The notes under the pieces: model-generated
The model's database searches: none
What the model saw: the letters and a program-made list of their open reading frames with translations, nothing else
What the model was told of the DNA's origin: nothing
Translations under genes and position numbers: made by a program
Origin: Alphaproteobacteria bacterium
GTDB taxonomy: Bacteria; Pseudomonadota; Alphaproteobacteria; Rhodobacterales; Rhodobacteraceae
Direction: 5' to 3'
Assembly: GCA_003696705.1 (NCBI GenBank)
Contig: RFGD01000043.1
Location: 1 to 12,838 of the forward strand
Length of the DNA: 12,838 bases
Shown: piece after piece, positions 1 to 6,982 of the stretch
How the letters are laid out: each line of letters starts with the position of its first letter
Position numbering within the stretch: position 1 is the first letter of the stretch

Positions 1-890
1 CCCTTGGTCGACATGGCGATCGGCGTGAGCGGCCCGCCCTGACCGGAATAGCCCGCCCGGACGGTGGCGATCAGGCGGTCGGGGTCAAGCCCGACCTTGC
101 GAAACACCTTCTCGAGCGGCTCGACCGAGACGGCGATGGCATCCTCGAGCCGGGCAAACACCCGCTCGCTGCGCTCCTGGGCCAGAAGAAGACGGCGGCG
201 GACATCCTGTGCCCGGTCTTCGGCGTCAAGCGCGGCCAGGACCGCGTCGTCGCGCTCGGCCGCCGTCTCGGTCAGGACGGTTGCCAGATAGTCGGTCGTC
301 GCCCGCAACTCGTCCAGCTCGCCGGCGGTGGTGCGCACGCTGCCGGTAAGTCGGCCAAGCTCGGCCGCAAGGGCGTCGGCGCGTTTCGTCGCGGCCTCGC
401 GGTCGCGAAGCGCATCCCGAAGCTTGCCCTGAAGAACGTCGATCGCCGTCTCGAGCTCGCGCCGGCGTTCTTCGGACGACAGGAGCTCGGTCTGCATGTC
501 CGACACCTTGTCGAGCGCCGTGTAGAAACGGCGGATGGCGGACTCGGCCTCGGCGCTGCGCTGGTCGCGGTCGGCGGCAAGCTGGTTCAGGCGCTGCTCG
601 TAGAGGGACTGTTCAAGCATGGCCTGCTCGCGCGCGTTGCCGTCGCCGATGAGGTCCATGAAGAAGACCGCGGTCGCAAAGATGCTCCAGGCAAGCCCGA
701 CGCCGGCGCCAAGGGTGATGGTCGCCAGGGTGACCGGGCGGAAGCGCACGAAGCGCGTGCCCCGTGCCGAGCGTAGAAACAGCCGCTGTTCCGGCAAATG
801 CGGCTCGAGCGCGTGGTTCAACCGATCGAGGAACCGCACGTGACCGTGATCCGATGCCTTGCTCAACCCCACTCCCCAACGTTTAGACAT
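1..890 (-). CDS. DUF5930-type coiled-coil membrane protein, N-terminal part of a probable M23 metallopeptidase (partial)
   Basis: The frame is open from the ATG at 890 to the left edge, giving 296 codons plus two bases. Residues about 52-79 form one hydrophobic membrane segment after a basic N-terminus, so the rest is probably periplasmic. Residues about 85-255 are rich in Glu, Arg, Ala and Leu and look like a long coiled coil. The last residues read GYSGQGGPLTPIAMSTKG, which I recognise as the end of the DUF5930 region that precedes an M23 (LytM/peptidoglycan endopeptidase) domain in Rhodobacterales. The catalytic domain itself lies outside the window, so peptidase activity is inferred from family architecture. 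The protein would act on, or regulate enzymes acting on, peptidoglycan, in the manner of EnvC/NlpD-type factors. It lies 133 bp downstream of the DUF455 gene on the same strand, so it may have its own promoter. The ATG start is favoured because the protein reads cleanly from it and a GGAA lies 12 to 15 nt upstream; the Shine-Dalgarno sequence is weak. Confidence 0.85.
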   Translation of the reverse strand, partial: MSKRWGVGLSKASDHGHVRFLDRLNHALEPHLPEQRLFLRSARGTRFVRFRPVTLATITLGAGVGLAWSIFATAVFFMDLIGDGNAREQAMLEQSLYEQRLNQLAADRDQRSAEAESAIRRFYTALDKVSDMQTELLSSEERRRELETAIDVLQGKLRDALRDREAATKRADALAAELGRLTGSVRTTAGELDELRATTDYLATVLTETAAERDDAVLAALDAEDRAQDVRRRLLLAQERSERVFARLEDAIAVSVEPLEKVFRKVGLDPDRLIATVRAGYSGQGGPLTPIAMSTK

Positions 891-908
891 GCCTAATTCG
901 TTCCGGCG

Positions 909-922
909 ACCGGGCCGCCGGT
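909..922. repeat. Short inverted repeat upstream of the DUF5930/M23 gene
   Basis: ACCGG-GCCG-CCGGT is a perfect 5-bp inverted repeat with a 4-nt spacer, 19 to 32 nt before the minus-strand ATG at 890. It could be an operator or a hairpin in the mRNA leader. Short GC palindromes are common by chance in DNA this GC-rich. The remainder of the 891-1023 gap holds a weak minus-strand promoter candidate (TTGAAC at 954-959, then TAGGCC at 931-936, 17-bp spacer) and no convincing terminator for the DUF455 gene. Confidence 0.25.
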
Positions 923-1023
923 TCCATCGTGGCCTAGCCAATAGATCGCAGGTGTTCAAGCACGGCCCGCCGATGGGGCCGCCTTGGGCGGGAGGAAGCC
1001 GGATCTCGGCAATTTCCCGCCGA

Positions 1024-1860
1024 TCAGGGGCGGCTCGGCCCGCCGTCGGCCAGCGGCCAGTAGAAGTCGGGCGGCAGCCCCGCGTCGGCGCGCTTTTCCT
1101 CGTTGAAGGGCGGCTTCAGGGGCGCGCGGAAGTGGCGGCGTACGAGTTCGTGGAAGGTTTCCCGGGGATCGAGGTCGTGACGGCCGCAAAGGAAGTTGAA
1201 CCACTTCGAGCCATAGGCGACATGGGCGACCTCCTCGGCGTAGATCGTCTGAAGCGCGCGCGTGGCCGATGCGTCGCCGGCCTTTCGGAAGATTTCGATC
1301 ATCTGCGGTGTCACGTCGAGACCGCGCGCCTCGAGCACCATGGGCACGACGGCAAGGCGCGCCATGAGATCGTGGGCCGTTTCCTCGGCGGCCTGCCACA
1401 TGCCGGCATGGGCCGGAAGGGCACCATAGTGGCTGCCGTGCGCGGCCAGGCATTCGGTCACCATCTCGAAATGACGGGCTTCGTCCTCGGCAGCGCGGAT
1501 CCAGTCCTCGGCAAAGCCGGCCGGCATGGGAACGTGGCGAAATCGTGCGATGACGTCCCAGTGCAGATCGACGGCGTTGAGCTCGATATGGGCGACGGCA
1601 TGGAGCATGGCGATGCGCCCCTGGGGGGTGCCCGGCCGGCGCCGCGGCACGTCGCGAGGGTCGACAAGGGGCGGTGCCTCGGGGCGGGCCGGCCGGTCCG
1701 GCGGGGCCGCGTCCCCCATGGGCAGGGGACGGCCGGCATCCCGGGCGGCGCGCCAGGCGGCGGCGAATTCCCGCGTCAGTCGGGCCTTGTCGTGGCCGTC
1801 AGGCGTCGTGAGGACGCGAACGGCCATGGCCGAAAGCGTGTCTGGCTGGTGATCGGGCAT
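1024..1860 (-). CDS. DUF455 ferritin-like diiron protein
   Basis: The 278-residue protein is of the DUF455 (PF04305) ferritin-like family, whose reaction is not established. The carboxylate and histidine pattern expected of a four-helix diiron site is visible: E93 in a HIELNAVDLHWD segment, E127xxH130 (EARH), E160xxH163 and E210xxH213 (EEVAH). The end (FNEEKRADAGLPPDFYWPL) also fits the family. By analogy with other diiron ferritin-like enzymes it could be an oxidase, a hydroxylase or an iron/oxygen-handling protein; this is inference. The start is ATG 1860 because GAGG lies 8 nt upstream and the gene then begins 17 bp after the bcp stop codon. A longer reading would run deep into bcp. The close spacing suggests co-transcription with bcp. 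It ends TGA at 1024-1026. The family call is firm and the function is open. Confidence 0.9.
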   Translation of the reverse strand: MPDHQPDTLSAMAVRVLTTPDGHDKARLTREFAAAWRAARDAGRPLPMGDAAPPDRPARPEAPPLVDPRDVPRRRPGTPQGRIAMLHAVAHIELNAVDLHWDVIARFRHVPMPAGFAEDWIRAAEDEARHFEMVTECLAAHGSHYGALPAHAGMWQAAEETAHDLMARLAVVPMVLEARGLDVTPQMIEIFRKAGDASATRALQTIYAEEVAHVAYGSKWFNFLCGRHDLDPRETFHELVRRHFRAPLKPPFNEEKRADAGLPPDFYWPLADGGPSRP

Positions 1861-1877
1861 GGGGCGCGCCTCGTCGC

Positions 1878-2339
1878 TCAGAGGGCGCGGGCCGCCTCGA
1901 GCACCTCTTCGGCGTGCCCGGGCACGCGGACCTTTCGCCAGATCCGGCGCACGATCCCGTCGCCGTCGATCAGGAAGGTTGCGCGTTCGATCCCCATGTA
2001 GGTCTTGCCGTAAAGCCGCTTTTCGCCCCAGACGCCGAAGCGTTCGCACACGTCGCTGTCAGCATCCGACAGAAGGGTCACGCCAAGATCGTGCTTTCGG
2101 CAGAACCGGCTGTGCCGTTCGAGCGTGTCCTTAGAGATGCCAAGGACCACGGTGTCCGCCTTCTCGAATTCGGGAAGAAGGCGGGTGAAGTCGATGCCTT
2201 CGGTCGTGCAGCCGGGCGTGTCGTCCTTGGGGTAGAAGTAGACAACGACCTTTCGCGGCCGAAGGGCGGAAAGGGTCACGTCGCCCTTTTCCGAGGGCAG
2301 GGTGAAATCCGGCGCGGGCTTTCCTATCTCGATCGTCAC
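1878..2339 (-). CDS. bcp: Thioredoxin-dependent thiol peroxidase, Bcp/PrxQ family peroxiredoxin
   Basis: This 153-residue peroxiredoxin reduces hydrogen peroxide and organic hydroperoxides in the cytoplasm, with thioredoxin as the usual reductant. The motif PKDDTPGC places the peroxidatic cysteine at C44 (P37, T41, C44), and the conserved arginine is R119 in ERATFLID. The length is normal for Bcp. The classic resolving cysteine five residues after C44 is absent: position 49 is Ile. C80 and C98 are present instead. C44-C80 spacing is 36, the same as C48-C84 in the Xanthomonas campestris PrxQ type as I recall it, so C80 is the likely resolving residue. The start codon is GTG at 2339, chosen because a strong Shine-Dalgarno (2347-2354) lies 7 nt upstream and MTIEIGKPAPDFTLP is a normal family N-terminus; an ATG at 2344-2346 is in another frame. 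It is first in the minus-strand operon and diverges from the AsmA-like gene. Confidence 0.95.
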   Translation of the reverse strand: MTIEIGKPAPDFTLPSEKGDVTLSALRPRKVVVYFYPKDDTPGCTTEGIDFTRLLPEFEKADTVVLGISKDTLERHSRFCRKHDLGVTLLSDADSDVCERFGVWGEKRLYGKTYMGIERATFLIDGDGIVRRIWRKVRVPGHAEEVLEAARAL

Positions 2340-2346
2340 GGGTCAT

Positions 2347-2354
2347 CCTCCCCC
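2347..2354 (-). promoter_or_regulatory. Strong ribosome binding site deciding the GTG start of bcp
   Basis: On the minus strand GGGGGAGG lies 7 nt before the GTG at 2339. It supports GTG over an out-of-frame ATG (2344-2346) that sits almost on top of the Shine-Dalgarno sequence. Confidence 0.8.
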
Positions 2355-2411
2355 TGGGGTTGTCAAATCGTTCCGGGCGGTCGGCGGCGGCGCATGTCCT
2401 TCCGCCAGGGC

Positions 2412-2438
2412 CGGGCACAAGCCCGTTCCGGCAGAACG
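2412..2438. promoter_or_regulatory. Two abutting inverted repeats in the divergent bcp / AsmA-like intergenic region
   Basis: CGGGC-ACAA-GCCCG (2412-2425) and CGTTC-CGGCA-GAACG (2424-2438) are both perfect 5-bp inverted repeats, and they overlap by two bases. They end two bases before the TTGAAA promoter candidate and about 75 bp upstream of the bcp start. That is a reasonable place for an operator controlling one or both divergent genes. No known regulator site is recognised, and GTTC-N5-GAAC is not the alphaproteobacterial LexA form. Confidence 0.3.
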
Positions 2439-2439
2439 T

Positions 2440-2469
2440 TTGAAAGTTACAGGGATTGCAGCGAAGATA
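2440..2469 (+). promoter_or_regulatory. Weak promoter candidate for the AsmA-like / queA transcript
   Basis: TTGAAA (2440-2445) is followed after 18 bp by AAGATA (2464-2469). This is an AT-rich island in a GC-rich gap, about 50 bp before the start codon at 2519. The -35 is good and the -10 is poor. Transcription from here would cover the AsmA-like gene, queA and probably the two genes after them. Confidence 0.3.
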
Positions 2470-2488
2470 AAGCCCCGGATGCGGATCG

Positions 2489-2507
2489 GCGGGCGGCAAG
2501 CGCCCGC
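2489..2507 (+). promoter_or_regulatory. Hairpin just before the AsmA-like start codon
   Basis: GCGGGCG-GCAAG-CGCCCGC forms a perfect 7-bp stem with a 5-nt loop, ending 11 nt before the ATG at 2519. It occupies the place where a Shine-Dalgarno would be expected, and no clear Shine-Dalgarno is seen outside it. It may lower or gate translation initiation, or help protect the mRNA 5' end. The structure follows directly from the sequence; the role is inference. Confidence 0.35.
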
Positions 2508-2518
2508 GCCGGGCGGCG

Positions 2519-5500
2519 ATGGACGAGATGAGCGAAACGACAAGCGGGCAGGACCGGCAACGCCGGCGGGGCGGGCGGATTGCGATCTGGCTTCTTGTCA
2601 GCATCCTGCCCCTCATCGCGGCCGCGATACTGGCGGGGCTCGTCCTGATCGGCTTTGCGGTGAAGGTGCCGGGCTGGGGCCTTGAACGCATCGAGGAGCG
2701 TTTCAACGCAAGCCTCGCCAATGGCCATATCGAGATTGCCGAGATGCTCGTTGCCGTCGAGCGGCCGGACTTCCGCCCCGTGGCCATCTTCCGGGGCGTC
2801 GTTCTGAGCGACGAACAGGAACGACCGCAGGCGAACCTGCCCGATCTTCGGGTCACCTTCGATGCTGGCGCTTTGATGCGCGGACGCGTGGTGGTCAGCG
2901 ATCTGGCCATGGAGGGCGCCCGGCTTCGCGTCCATCGCGCCACGGACGGGACGATCTCTGTCGACTTCGGCGATCTGTTCGGGGCCCCCGTGGCCGCCGT
3001 GGGTTCGGTTCCCGAGCTTCTTGCCCGCATCGAGGAACTGTTCGAGCTTCCGGCCCTTCGCGCCCTCGACCTGGCGCGGGCAAGCAACGTCTCGCTCCAG
3101 GTCGAGGACGCATTGACCGGCCGGCGCATCGCCGCGGCCGGCGGCATGATCGAGCTTCGGCAGACCGCGACGACCCTCGACCTCGGCCTCTGGGCCGATC
3201 TGCGCGAGGGCGGCGCCGCGGACGGCCCCGTGCAGGGAAGCCTCGGGCTGTCGGCAACCGTGGAGAAGGGGAGCCTGACGACGACCTTCACGGCCAGGGC
3301 CGAGGAGGTGGACGCGCGGTTTCTGTCCGATCTGGCCGCGCCGTTCGGGTGGTTGCGCCCGCTCGAGGCAAAGATCTCGGCGTCGATGTCGGCAAGCATG
3401 GGCGATGGCGGCGCGCTCGAACGGCTTCACGGAACCCTGCGCATCGGCGCCGGTCGGCTCAAGCCCACGCCGGGCTCCGAGCCCGTCCCCTTCGACGAGG
3501 CGCAGATCTATCTTTCCTACGACCCGACCCGTTCGCGGATCACCTTCGATTCGCTTGCCTTCCGCGGTCCCGTGGCCGAACTCGAGGCCGAGGGACACGC
3601 CTATGTCACCTTCGACGGCAATGCGCCCACGGGGTATGTCGGCCAGCTGCGTTTCCTGAAGCTTCGCTTCGTCGACGAGCGCGTCTTCGAGGCGCCGGTT
3701 TCCTTCGCGCAGGCGGCCGCCGATCTGCGGCTCGTGCCCGAGCCCTTCCGGCTTGACATCGGACAGCTTGCGCTGGTCGCCGACAGCGGCCACCGGGTCG
3801 TCGCGCGCGGCATGGTGAAAGCCGAGCCCGAGGGCTGGCGCGCCCGGGTCGAGGCGAAGGGCGAAGAGCTCGATCTGACCGAGGCGACCGCATTGTGGCC
3901 GGTGCGCCTGGCCCCGAAGACGCGCGCCTGGGTGCAGCGGAACGTGACGCGGGGGACGATCCGCAACGCCGCCGCGAATGTCATCGCCGACCCCGGCCGT
4001 CCGGTGCGCACGGCCGCGACCTTCGACTTCACGGATGGAACCGCGCGGTTCATGAGGACGATGCCGCCCCTGGTCGGCGGCGCCGGGCGCGCGGCATTCG
4101 ACGGGCGCAGCTTCACGCTGGCGCTGGATGCGGGCGGGGTCGAGGTGCCGGGGCTTGGGCGCATCGACGGCGCGGGCACGTCGATGGTCGTTCGGGACGT
4201 GCGCGAGAAACCGGCGCACGGGCGTTTCGACATCAAGGCGCGCGGGCCGCTGACGGCGGTGCTCGGGATCATCGACAGCCCGCCGCTCGAGCTTCTGAAG
4301 AAGGGTGGCAGGTCGCCGACCGACATCGGAACGGGCAGCGTCGCCGGGACCGTGCGCCTCGAGCTTCCGCTCAAAAAGGGGCTTCGCCGTCAGGACATCG
4401 ACTTTGCGGTCGAGGGGCGCATTGCAGGGTTCCGTTCGGACACGCTGGTGCGGGGACATCTCCTGGCGGCCGAAGAGCTTTTCGTCGAGGCCGACCCGTC
4501 GCGCGTTTCCGTCTCTGGCCAGGCCGAACTTTCCGGCATCCCCTTCGCCGGCGAATGGCGCCGGGAAATGGGCCCCGACGCGCCGCATGCGTCGGTCGTC
4601 ACGGCGACGGCCGAGCTTTCGCCGAAGGTGAACGAGGTCTTTGGCCTCGGCCTGCCGGCGGGTCTTCTTGCCGGGGCGGCCAGCGCGGACGTGCGCGTGG
4701 AACTGCCCGATGGCGGTGTCCCGAAGCTTGACGCGTCGTCGGATCTCAGGGGGATCACGATGCGCATCGACGCGCTTCGCTGGGCGAAGCCCGCGGCCAC
4801 GCCGGCCACCTTCAAGCTTGAGGCCACGCTTGGCGAGGTGCCGCGCGTCACAAGGCTCGCCCTCGAAGGGGCGGGGCTTTCGGCGACCGGAACGGTGGCG
4901 TTTCGACCCGACGGCGGCTTTGACACCGTGCGCTTCGACCGCTTTCGCGTCGGGCGCTGGGCCGACACTGCCGTGGTCATCACGAGGCAGAAGAACGGCG
5001 GCGCCCTCGACTTCGCGCTCGAGGGGGGAACCGTCGACTTTCGCCGCATGCCGACCGGGGGCGGCGGCGGGGCAGGGGGCAGGGGCGCGGGCATCCCGGG
5101 GGGCGGCGCGCTGTCGGTGCGGCTTGATCGTTTCATCGTGTCGGACGGGGTGGCGCTTTCGCCGTTTTCGGGGCGCTTCATCATGCAGCCCGCGCTCGAC
5201 GGTCGCTTTACGGCCAGGGTCAACGGCAAGGCCGAGGTTTCGGGGCGCGTCCTGCCGCAGCGGCGCGGCACTGCCATTCGCGTCAACGCATCGGACGCGG
5301 GCGCGGTCCTGCGCGCGGCGGGGATCTATTCGAACGGATACGGGGGCGACATGGACCTGGTGTTCTATCCGGCCGATGCGCCGGCGTCCTACGACGGCGC
5401 GCTCGAGATCCGCAGCATCCGCGTTCGCAATGCCCCGGCGCTCGCGGGGCTTCTGTCGGCGATCAGCGTCGTCGGGATCCTCGAGCAGCTTTCGGGCGAC

Positions 5501-5848
5501 GGCATCCTTTTCGGAGAGGTCCTGGCCGATTTCCACTTGACGCCCAAGGGGGTCACCATAAGAAACGGCACCGCTGTCGGGGCCTCGCTCGGCATTTCGG
5601 CAGAGGGAATCATGGACACCGAGCGCCAGATCGTCGACCTGCAGGGAACGGTGACGCCCGTCTATCTTCTGAACGGGGTCTTCGGTGCCCTGACCGGGTC
5701 TTCCCGGCGCGAGGGCATGTTCGGCTTCAGCTACCGGCTTTCGGGGCCGGCCGATTCGCCCCGCGTCGAGGTCAATCCGCTGTCGATCCTGACGCCCGGC
5801 ATCCTGCGCGAGATATTCCGGCGGAAGCCGCCCGAGCTGTCGCAATGA
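2519..5848 (+). CDS. Large AsmA/YhdP-like envelope protein (DUF3971 / AsmA-like C-terminal region)
   Basis: The 1109-residue protein has a short basic cytoplasmic start, one membrane anchor at about residues 21-48, and then a very long region of repetitive amphipathic beta-type sequence, as in AsmA, TamB and YhdP proteins. Residues about 945-1109 match the AsmA-like C-terminal region (VRNAPALAGLLSAISVVGIL, then GTVTPVYLLNG, then FSYRLSGPADSPRVEVNPLS). Members of this superfamily form grooved periplasmic bridges. AsmA-family members including YhdP and TamB are implicated in phospholipid movement from inner to outer membrane in Escherichia coli, so a role in envelope lipid transport is inferred here. 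Residues 847-866 are a Gly-rich linker encoded by a run of G tracts. The start could be ATG 2519 or the in-frame ATG 2528; neither has a clear Shine-Dalgarno. The stop overlaps the queA start as ATGA, which implies translational coupling. Confidence 0.87.
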   Translation: MDEMSETTSGQDRQRRRGGRIAIWLLVSILPLIAAAILAGLVLIGFAVKVPGWGLERIEERFNASLANGHIEIAEMLVAVERPDFRPVAIFRGVVLSDEQERPQANLPDLRVTFDAGALMRGRVVVSDLAMEGARLRVHRATDGTISVDFGDLFGAPVAAVGSVPELLARIEELFELPALRALDLARASNVSLQVEDALTGRRIAAAGGMIELRQTATTLDLGLWADLREGGAADGPVQGSLGLSATVEKGSLTTTFTARAEEVDARFLSDLAAPFGWLRPLEAKISASMSASMGDGGALERLHGTLRIGAGRLKPTPGSEPVPFDEAQIYLSYDPTRSRITFDSLAFRGPVAELEAEGHAYVTFDGNAPTGYVGQLRFLKLRFVDERVFEAPVSFAQAAADLRLVPEPFRLDIGQLALVADSGHRVVARGMVKAEPEGWRARVEAKGEELDLTEATALWPVRLAPKTRAWVQRNVTRGTIRNAAANVIADPGRPVRTAATFDFTDGTARFMRTMPPLVGGAGRAAFDGRSFTLALDAGGVEVPGLGRIDGAGTSMVVRDVREKPAHGRFDIKARGPLTAVLGIIDSPPLELLKKGGRSPTDIGTGSVAGTVRLELPLKKGLRRQDIDFAVEGRIAGFRSDTLVRGHLLAAEELFVEADPSRVSVSGQAELSGIPFAGEWRREMGPDAPHASVVTATAELSPKVNEVFGLGLPAGLLAGAASADVRVELPDGGVPKLDASSDLRGITMRIDALRWAKPAATPATFKLEATLGEVPRVTRLALEGAGLSATGTVAFRPDGGFDTVRFDRFRVGRWADTAVVITRQKNGGALDFALEGGTVDFRRMPTGGGGGAGGRGAGIPGGGALSVRLDRFIVSDGVALSPFSGRFIMQPALDGRFTARVNGKAEVSGRVLPQRRGTAIRVNASDAGAVLRAAGIYSNGYGGDMDLVFYPADAPASYDGALEIRSIRVRNAPALAGLLSAISVVGILEQLSGDGILFGEVLADFHLTPKGVTIRNGTAVGASLGISAEGIMDTERQIVDLQGTVTPVYLLNGVFGALTGSSRREGMFGFSYRLSGPADSPRVEVNPLSILTPGILREIFRRKPPELSQ
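5057..5085 (+). other. G-quadruplex-type motif within the AsmA-like gene
   Basis: Four G tracts of 5, 4, 5 and 4 bases (5057-5061, 5069-5072, 5075-5079, 5082-5085) are separated by 7, 2 and 2 nt, which fits the G3+N1-7 quadruplex rule. Further G runs follow at 5089-5091 and 5098-5103. The tract is on the coding strand, so it is also in the mRNA, and it encodes the Gly-rich linker. It may simply be the GC-rich way of coding poly-glycine. Confidence 0.4.
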
Positions 5849-6954
5849 AGCTTGACGATTTCGATTTCGAACTTCCCGAGGCGCTGATCGCGACCCGCCC
5901 GGCGCGCCCGCGCAGCGCGGCCCGACTTCTGGTGGCCGAGGGCGACCGCGTCGAGGATCGCGTCGTGCGGGACCTGCCGTCGCTCTTGCGGCCGGGTGAT
6001 CTTCTCGTGCTGAACGACACCGCCGTCATTCCCGCCAGGCTGGCCGGTCACCGCGCGCGCGCAACAGCAGACGGGACGATCACGGCAAAGGTCGAGGTGA
6101 CGCTTCTGGGGCCGGCCGCCGGCGGCGGGTGGAAGGCCCTTGCCCGGCCGTTGAAGAAGCTCCGGCCCGGTGACGAGCTGATCTTCGCCGCGGGGCTTGC
6201 CGCGCGTGTGGTCGCCGTCGGCGGCGGCGAGGCCGAACTTTCCTTCAACCTGACGGGCGAGGCATTCGATGCCGCGCTCGACAGGGCGGGTTCGATGCCG
6301 CTGCCGCCCTATATCGCCGCGCGCCGGGCCGCGGACGAGGCCGACCGCGTCGACTACCAGACGATCTGGGCGCGTCGACGCGGGGCCGTGGCGGCGCCAA
6401 CGGCGTCGCTGCACTTCGACGAGCCGCTCATGGAGGCCCTTGCCGCCCGTGGCGTGCGGTTCACGCATGTCACGCTTCACGTCGGCGCCGGGACCTTTCT
6501 GCCGGTCAAGGTCGAAGACATCGAGGCGCACCGCATGCACGCCGAATGGGGCGAGGTGACCGAGGCCGCCGCCGCGGAAATCCGCCGCACGCAGGCCGAG
6601 GGCGGGCGCGTCATTCCCGTGGGCACGACCGCGCTGCGCGTCATCGAAAGCGCCGCCCGGGAAAGCGGTGTCGTGGCCCCCTGGCGGGGCATGACGGACA
6701 TCTTCATCCGGCCCGGTTTCACCTTCCGCGCCACCGATGCGCTGGTCACGAACTTCCATTTGCCGCGCTCGACGCTTCTGATGCTGGTGTCGGCGCTCAT
6801 GGGGCACGAGCGCGTCCGCCGCATCTACGCCCACGCGATCGCCCAGGGGTATCGCTTCTTTTCTTACGGCGACGCGTCGCTTCTGGTGCCGGTTGCCGCG
6901 GGCGATGCCGGGGATGTCGCTCGTGGGAAAGGCGCGGGCGCCGGATCTCGCTAG
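5845..6954 (+). CDS. queA: tRNA preQ1(34) S-adenosylmethionine ribosyltransferase-isomerase QueA
   Basis: QueA transfers and isomerises the ribosyl moiety of S-adenosylmethionine onto preQ1 at tRNA position 34, giving epoxyqueuosine in the queuosine pathway; it acts in the cytoplasm. The family motifs appear in order: LNDTAVIPARL (56-66), MPLPPYI (151-157), DYQTIWA (170-176), AAPTASLHF (183-191), HVTLHVGAGTFLPV (208-221), HRMHAE (229-234), TTALRVIES (261-269), NFHLPRSTLLMLVSAL (303-318) and FFSYGDASLL (338-347). At 369 residues it is slightly longer than usual because about 20 Gly/Ala-rich residues follow the conserved end. The ATG at 5845 overlaps the upstream stop codon (ATGA), so translation is probably coupled to the AsmA-like gene. 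No tgt or other queuosine gene lies in the window. The identity is firm. Confidence 0.98.
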   Translation: MKLDDFDFELPEALIATRPARPRSAARLLVAEGDRVEDRVVRDLPSLLRPGDLLVLNDTAVIPARLAGHRARATADGTITAKVEVTLLGPAAGGGWKALARPLKKLRPGDELIFAAGLAARVVAVGGGEAELSFNLTGEAFDAALDRAGSMPLPPYIAARRAADEADRVDYQTIWARRRGAVAAPTASLHFDEPLMEALAARGVRFTHVTLHVGAGTFLPVKVEDIEAHRMHAEWGEVTEAAAAEIRRTQAEGGRVIPVGTTALRVIESAARESGVVAPWRGMTDIFIRPGFTFRATDALVTNFHLPRSTLLMLVSALMGHERVRRIYAHAIAQGYRFFSYGDASLLVPVAAGDAGDVARGKGAGAGSR

Positions 6955-6982
6955 AATTTCGCAGGTTTCGGTCCCTTCGGTC

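Noticed and set aside
964..992. GC hairpins (GGCCC/GGGCC and CCCGCC/GGCGGG) as a terminator of the DUF455 gene
   Set aside because: The stems are only 5 to 6 bp, are mutually exclusive, and no T tract follows on the minus strand. They are expected by chance in DNA this GC-rich.
859..2001. A plus-strand frame of about 380 codons opposite the DUF455 gene
   Set aside because: The minus-strand DUF455 protein shows clear family motifs. The plus-strand product is Gly/Arg/His-rich without any recognisable domain and starts within the minus-strand M23 gene.
1024..2049. A longer DUF455 reading starting at 2049
   Set aside because: It would overlap bcp by about 170 bp with an Arg-rich leader unlike the family. 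ATG 1860 with GAGG upstream gives a normal protein.
2360..2365. A TTGACA-like -35 element on the minus strand upstream of bcp
   Set aside because: It lies only about 20 nt before the GTG start and overlaps no plausible -10; the Shine-Dalgarno falls where the -10 would have to be.
2447..5845. An uninterrupted minus-strand frame of more than 1100 codons opposite the AsmA-like gene
   Set aside because: Its residues are Arg/Gly/Asp/His-rich with no recognisable domain. It mirrors the GC-biased codon positions of the real plus-strand gene and crosses its whole length.
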